Assembly: GCA_947371715.1 (NCBI GenBank)
Contig: CANBQQ010000146.1
Coordinates: forward strand, 1 to 7,653
Length of the DNA: 7,653 nt
Origin: Flavipsychrobacter stenotrophus
GTDB taxonomy: Bacteria > Bacteroidota > Bacteroidia > Chitinophagales > Chitinophagaceae
Reading direction: 5' to 3'
In this document: piece by piece, positions 5,991-7,653 of the stretch
Numbering within the stretch: the first letter of the stretch is position 1
How the letters are laid out: every line of letters begins with the position of its first letter
Program-made: the position numbers and the translations under genes
Notes under the pieces: generated by a model
What the model was told of the DNA's origin: nothing
Seen by the model: the letters and a program-made list of their open reading frames with translations, nothing else
Database searches by the model: none

Positions 5991-6341
5991 ATGACAATCC
6001 AGGTAAGCACAGACCACAATATCGAGGGTAGCGAAAGACTGAACGCACATGTAAAAGATGTAGTAACTGCATCACTAGGCAGGCACACCGAGCACATAAC
6101 AAGGGTAGATGTGCACTTTAGCGACGAAAATGGCAATAAAGCAGGTACAGATGACAAAAAGTGTGTGCTTGAGGCACATATGGAACGTCAGCAACCGGTA
6201 GTAGCCACAAGCCATGCCGGTACAACAGAACAAGCATTGGAGTTGGCGATTGAAAAGGTAAAACACTCTTTAGAGACGATCATCGGTAAAATGCGCCAAC
6301 ACGACCGCACAGCAAAAGACCAATTGATTGATATGCAGTAG
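5991..6341 (+). CDS. HPF/RaiA-family ribosome-associated protein (short form)
   Basis: A 116-aa protein starting at ATG 5991. The predicted order is strand (1-8), helix (15-31), strand (36-44), strand (56-64), strand (69-75) and long helix (77-104), which is the fold of hibernation-promoting factor, YfiA and RaiA. The stretch RVDVHFSDENGNKAG (38-52), CVLEAHME (58-65) and HAGTTEQALELAIEKVKHSL (75-94) fits the family well. Such proteins bind the 30S decoding region and silence ribosomes in stationary phase or stress. The short length, without the C-terminal dimerisation domain of long HPF, suggests it does not form 100S dimers by itself. Basic and histidine-rich residues in the last helix (KMRQHDRTAK) could contact rRNA. 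The gene is followed directly by a strong terminator and is probably monocistronic. No Shine-Dalgarno sequence precedes the start. Confidence 0.85.
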   Translation: MTIQVSTDHNIEGSERLNAHVKDVVTASLGRHTEHITRVDVHFSDENGNKAGTDDKKCVLEAHMERQQPVVATSHAGTTEQALELAIEKVKHSLETIIGKMRQHDRTAKDQLIDMQ

Positions 6342-6360
6342 TCCACACACACACATGAAC

Positions 6361-6404
6361 AGAAAGGCTTCCCGTATATATAAGAGGGAAGCCTTTCTCC
6401 TTTT
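6361..6404 (+). terminator. Strong intrinsic terminator after the HPF-like gene
   Basis: Perfect 13-bp stem: AGAAAGGCTTCCC (6361-6373) with GGGAAGCCTTTCT (6386-6398) around a 12-nt A/T-rich loop, then CCTTTT. It lies about 20 bp after the stop codon and isolates this gene from pyrH. Confidence 0.88.
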
Positions 6405-6432
6405 AATAGAACTATCAGGAGATTAGAATTTC

Positions 6433-6590
6433 TTACTTTGACAGGTGGTGTGCACGAGGTGTGCAAAAATGGTTGTACCCGCCAATCCCGCTACAGTGGC
6501 TATTCCTGCCACATTAACATCCGGCATTTCTTTTTATCGGGGGAAAACACAGAACTTTTTTATTTCTTTGCAGTACAATAACAAACTCCA
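6433..6590 (+). promoter_or_regulatory. pyrH upstream region with possible promoters and a direct repeat
   Basis: This region between the terminator and pyrH has two near-matches to the -7 box: TTACTTTG (6433-6440) and TTTCTTTG (6563-6570). The second would give a leader of roughly 15-20 nt and the first a leader of about 145 nt. The 8-mer GGTGTGCA occurs at 6447-6454 and 6458-6465, 11 bp apart, which is one helical turn and could be an operator just after the first promoter. No clear -33 element was seen for either box. Confidence 0.3.
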
Positions 6591-7301
6591 ATGCTCCCAA
6601 AATACAGACGCATCCTTTTAAAGCTCTCCGGCGAATCGCTGATGGGCACACGTAACTATGGTATTGACCCGCAAATGCTGGATCAGTATGCAAAAGAAAT
6701 AAAAGAGATCACTAATATCGGTGTTCAGGTGGCAGTAGTAATAGGCGGTGGCAACATATACCGCGGTATGAACGAGCACGAAACAGGTATAGAACGCGCA
6801 CAGGGCGACTATATGGGTATGCTGGCAACAGTTATCAATGGTATGGCCTTGCAGGCTGCGCTGGATAAGGTAGGTGTGAGTACCCGCCTGCAGAGCGCTA
6901 TTAAAATGGAGCAGGTGGCAGAACCGTACATTCGCCGCAGGGCTATGCGCCACCTTGAAAAAGGCCGTGTAGTGATATTTGGTGCAGGTACAGGTAACCC
7001 ATACTTCACTACAGATACAGCAGGCTCACTAAGGGCTATTGAAATAAAGGCAGATGTTATTCTTAAGGGAACACGTGTAGATGGTATCTACTCTGCAGAT
7101 CCTGAAAAGGACCCAACAGCTACACGTTACGAAACATTGTCTTTTGCAGATGTGATCAGCCAGAACCTTAAGGTAATGGATATGACCGCATTCACCCTTT
7201 GCCAGGAGAATGAGCTGCCTATCATTGTATTTGATATGAACCGCACCGGCAATCTGTTGAACGTGGTTACAGGCAAGCATGTGGGCACACTGGTTAGCTA
7301 A
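6591..7301 (+). CDS. pyrH: UMP kinase (uridylate kinase)
   Basis: A 236-aa cytosolic enzyme of the amino-acid-kinase fold that phosphorylates UMP to UDP with ATP, the step feeding all UTP and CTP synthesis. It is normally a homohexamer. Family motifs are complete: LLKLSGESLMG (9-19, phosphate binding), VVIGGGNIYRG (49-59), GDYMGMLATVINGMALQAAL (72-91, UMP site and oligomer contacts), FGAGTGNPYFTTDTAG (130-145), KGTRVDGIYSADPEKDP (159-175, nucleotide binding) and MDMTAF (196-201). Length is typical of bacterial PyrH. The ATG at 6591 gives the canonical start MLPKYRRILLKLSGE. The usual neighbours rpsB, tsf and frr are absent. The upstream gene is HPF-like, and the downstream gene is convergent. 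An own promoter is expected, and an intrinsic terminator follows. Confidence 0.97.
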   Translation: MLPKYRRILLKLSGESLMGTRNYGIDPQMLDQYAKEIKEITNIGVQVAVVIGGGNIYRGMNEHETGIERAQGDYMGMLATVINGMALQAALDKVGVSTRLQSAIKMEQVAEPYIRRRAMRHLEKGRVVIFGAGTGNPYFTTDTAGSLRAIEIKADVILKGTRVDGIYSADPEKDPTATRYETLSFADVISQNLKVMDMTAFTLCQENELPIIVFDMNRTGNLLNVVTGKHVGTLVS

Positions 7302-7320
7302 GCAACAAACTATTTATTTA

Positions 7321-7358
7321 AAAAGCATCAACATCAAATGTTGGTGCTTTTCTGTTTT
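7321..7358 (+). terminator. Intrinsic terminator of pyrH
   Basis: AAAAGCATCAACA (7321-7333) pairs with TGTTGGTGCTTTT (7339-7351). The single deviation is a U-G pair in plus-strand RNA, and the loop is only a few bases. The right arm ends in T4 and is followed by CTGTTTT. It begins 20 bp after the pyrH stop. Confidence 0.82.
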
Positions 7359-7383
7359 GGGGAGCGATCGAGCCAGGAATATG

Positions 7384-7415
7384 AAAACAACAAAGGCGAC
7401 CATAGGTCGCCTTTG
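7384..7415 (-). terminator. Minus-strand terminator of the right-edge gene
   Basis: Perfect 11-bp stem CAAAGGCGACC (7391-7401) with GGTCGCCTTTG (7405-7415) and loop ATA. On the minus strand it is followed by TTGTTTTC. It lies 24 bp beyond the stop of the minus-strand gene and faces the pyrH terminator in a convergent arrangement. Confidence 0.78.
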
Positions 7416-7439
7416 AGTAAATATTGGAGGAGAGATCAA

Positions 7440-7653
7440 TTATTTTTTACCACCTTTCTTCGGTTCTGCCTTAGGCATTATCGTTTCCAGCGCCATCATT
7501 GTATCTTCTGCTGGCGGATTAGACTTGTAGTTGATCTGCACACTTTTCTTTACGTCTATATTATATACCAAAGCTACTTTGTCGGTAGGGTATATAAACT
7601 TTACAAAATACATACCCTGTGGCAGGCCATTAGTTTCATAATTGCCCATCATA
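7440..7653 (-). CDS. Unidentified protein, C-terminal 71 codons, cut by window edge
   Basis: An open frame enters from the right edge and ends with TAA at 7442-7440. A Met codon at 7652 is almost at the edge, but the gene very likely starts beyond the window. The visible part contains NGLPQGMYFVKFIYPTDKVALVYNIDVKKS, written here as the segment at about 7631-7542. It is a beta-rich stretch reminiscent of the LPxGxYFVxF strands in Bacteroidota surface or transthyretin-like folds. A polar linker with PPAEDTMMALETIMPKAEP and the basic tail KKGGKK follow. A type IX secretion C-terminal domain was considered, but the extra 35-residue Lys-rich tail does not fit. No function is assigned. A perfect terminator hairpin lies directly downstream, which supports a real gene end here. 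Confidence 0.6.
   Translation of the reverse strand, partial: MMGNYETNGLPQGMYFVKFIYPTDKVALVYNIDVKKSVQINYKSNPPAEDTMMALETIMPKAEPKKGGKK

Noticed and set aside
5750..6031. 93-codon hydrophobic frame upstream of the HPF-like gene
   Set aside because: It starts at GTG inside a hairpin and overlaps the HPF-like gene by 41 bases. Its hydrophobicity follows from T-rich DNA, and the C-terminal half is compositionally unlike a membrane protein.
6343..6354. Short CA dinucleotide run
   Set aside because: Only about five to six units, within a non-coding gap before the terminator; too short to call a meaningful repeat.
1..7653. CRISPR arrays, tRNA or rRNA genes, insertion sequences
   Set aside because: No regularly spaced repeats, cloverleaf-like segments, rRNA signatures or transposase motifs were seen on either strand.

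Overview
This window looks like chromosomal DNA from a member of the Bacteroidota, probably Chitinophagaceae or a close relative. That placement is an inference from several signs. Genes lack Shine-Dalgarno sequences. Candidate promoters have the Bacteroidota -7 box TAnnTTTG. A signal peptide ends in the typical SAQ. BatA-domain and DUF6934-type proteins are present. Coding GC is moderate: a hand count over 6601-6900 gives about 49%.

Left part (1-4967), all on the minus strand, read right to left: a BatA/von Willebrand-type membrane protein (4967-2940); a GlcD-type FAD-linked oxidase (2816-1407); a small outer-membrane beta-barrel protein (1137-514) with a hairpin terminator; and the N-terminus of a sodium:solute symporter that runs off the left edge (359-1). 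The gap between the oxidase and the barrel gene holds a strongly structured element (about 1279-1376) and one perfect DnaA-box 9-mer.

Middle part (5001-5990), plus strand: an AT-rich two-gene cassette. A 147-aa DUF6934-like protein is followed 12 bp later by a 53-aa protein. The small gene has what looks like its own promoter, placed so that its mRNA would be leaderless. This pair is the best candidate here for an undescribed system. A 284-bp gap without a convincing gene follows.

Right part (5991-7653): an HPF/RaiA-type ribosome-hibernation protein with a perfect 13-bp terminator hairpin, then pyrH (UMP kinase) with its own terminator. A convergent minus-strand terminator follows, and then the 3' end of an unidentified lysine-tailed protein that enters from the right edge.

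The genes do not form one pathway. Most have their own promoter or terminator signals and appear to be short transcription units of a core chromosome. The AT-rich cassette looks like an accessory insertion between the divergent BatA gene and the HPF-like gene. A repeated architectural feature is a -7 box ending exactly 4 nt before the start codon. It occurs at the BatA gene, the 53-aa gene and the oxidase gene, and suggests leaderless transcripts.
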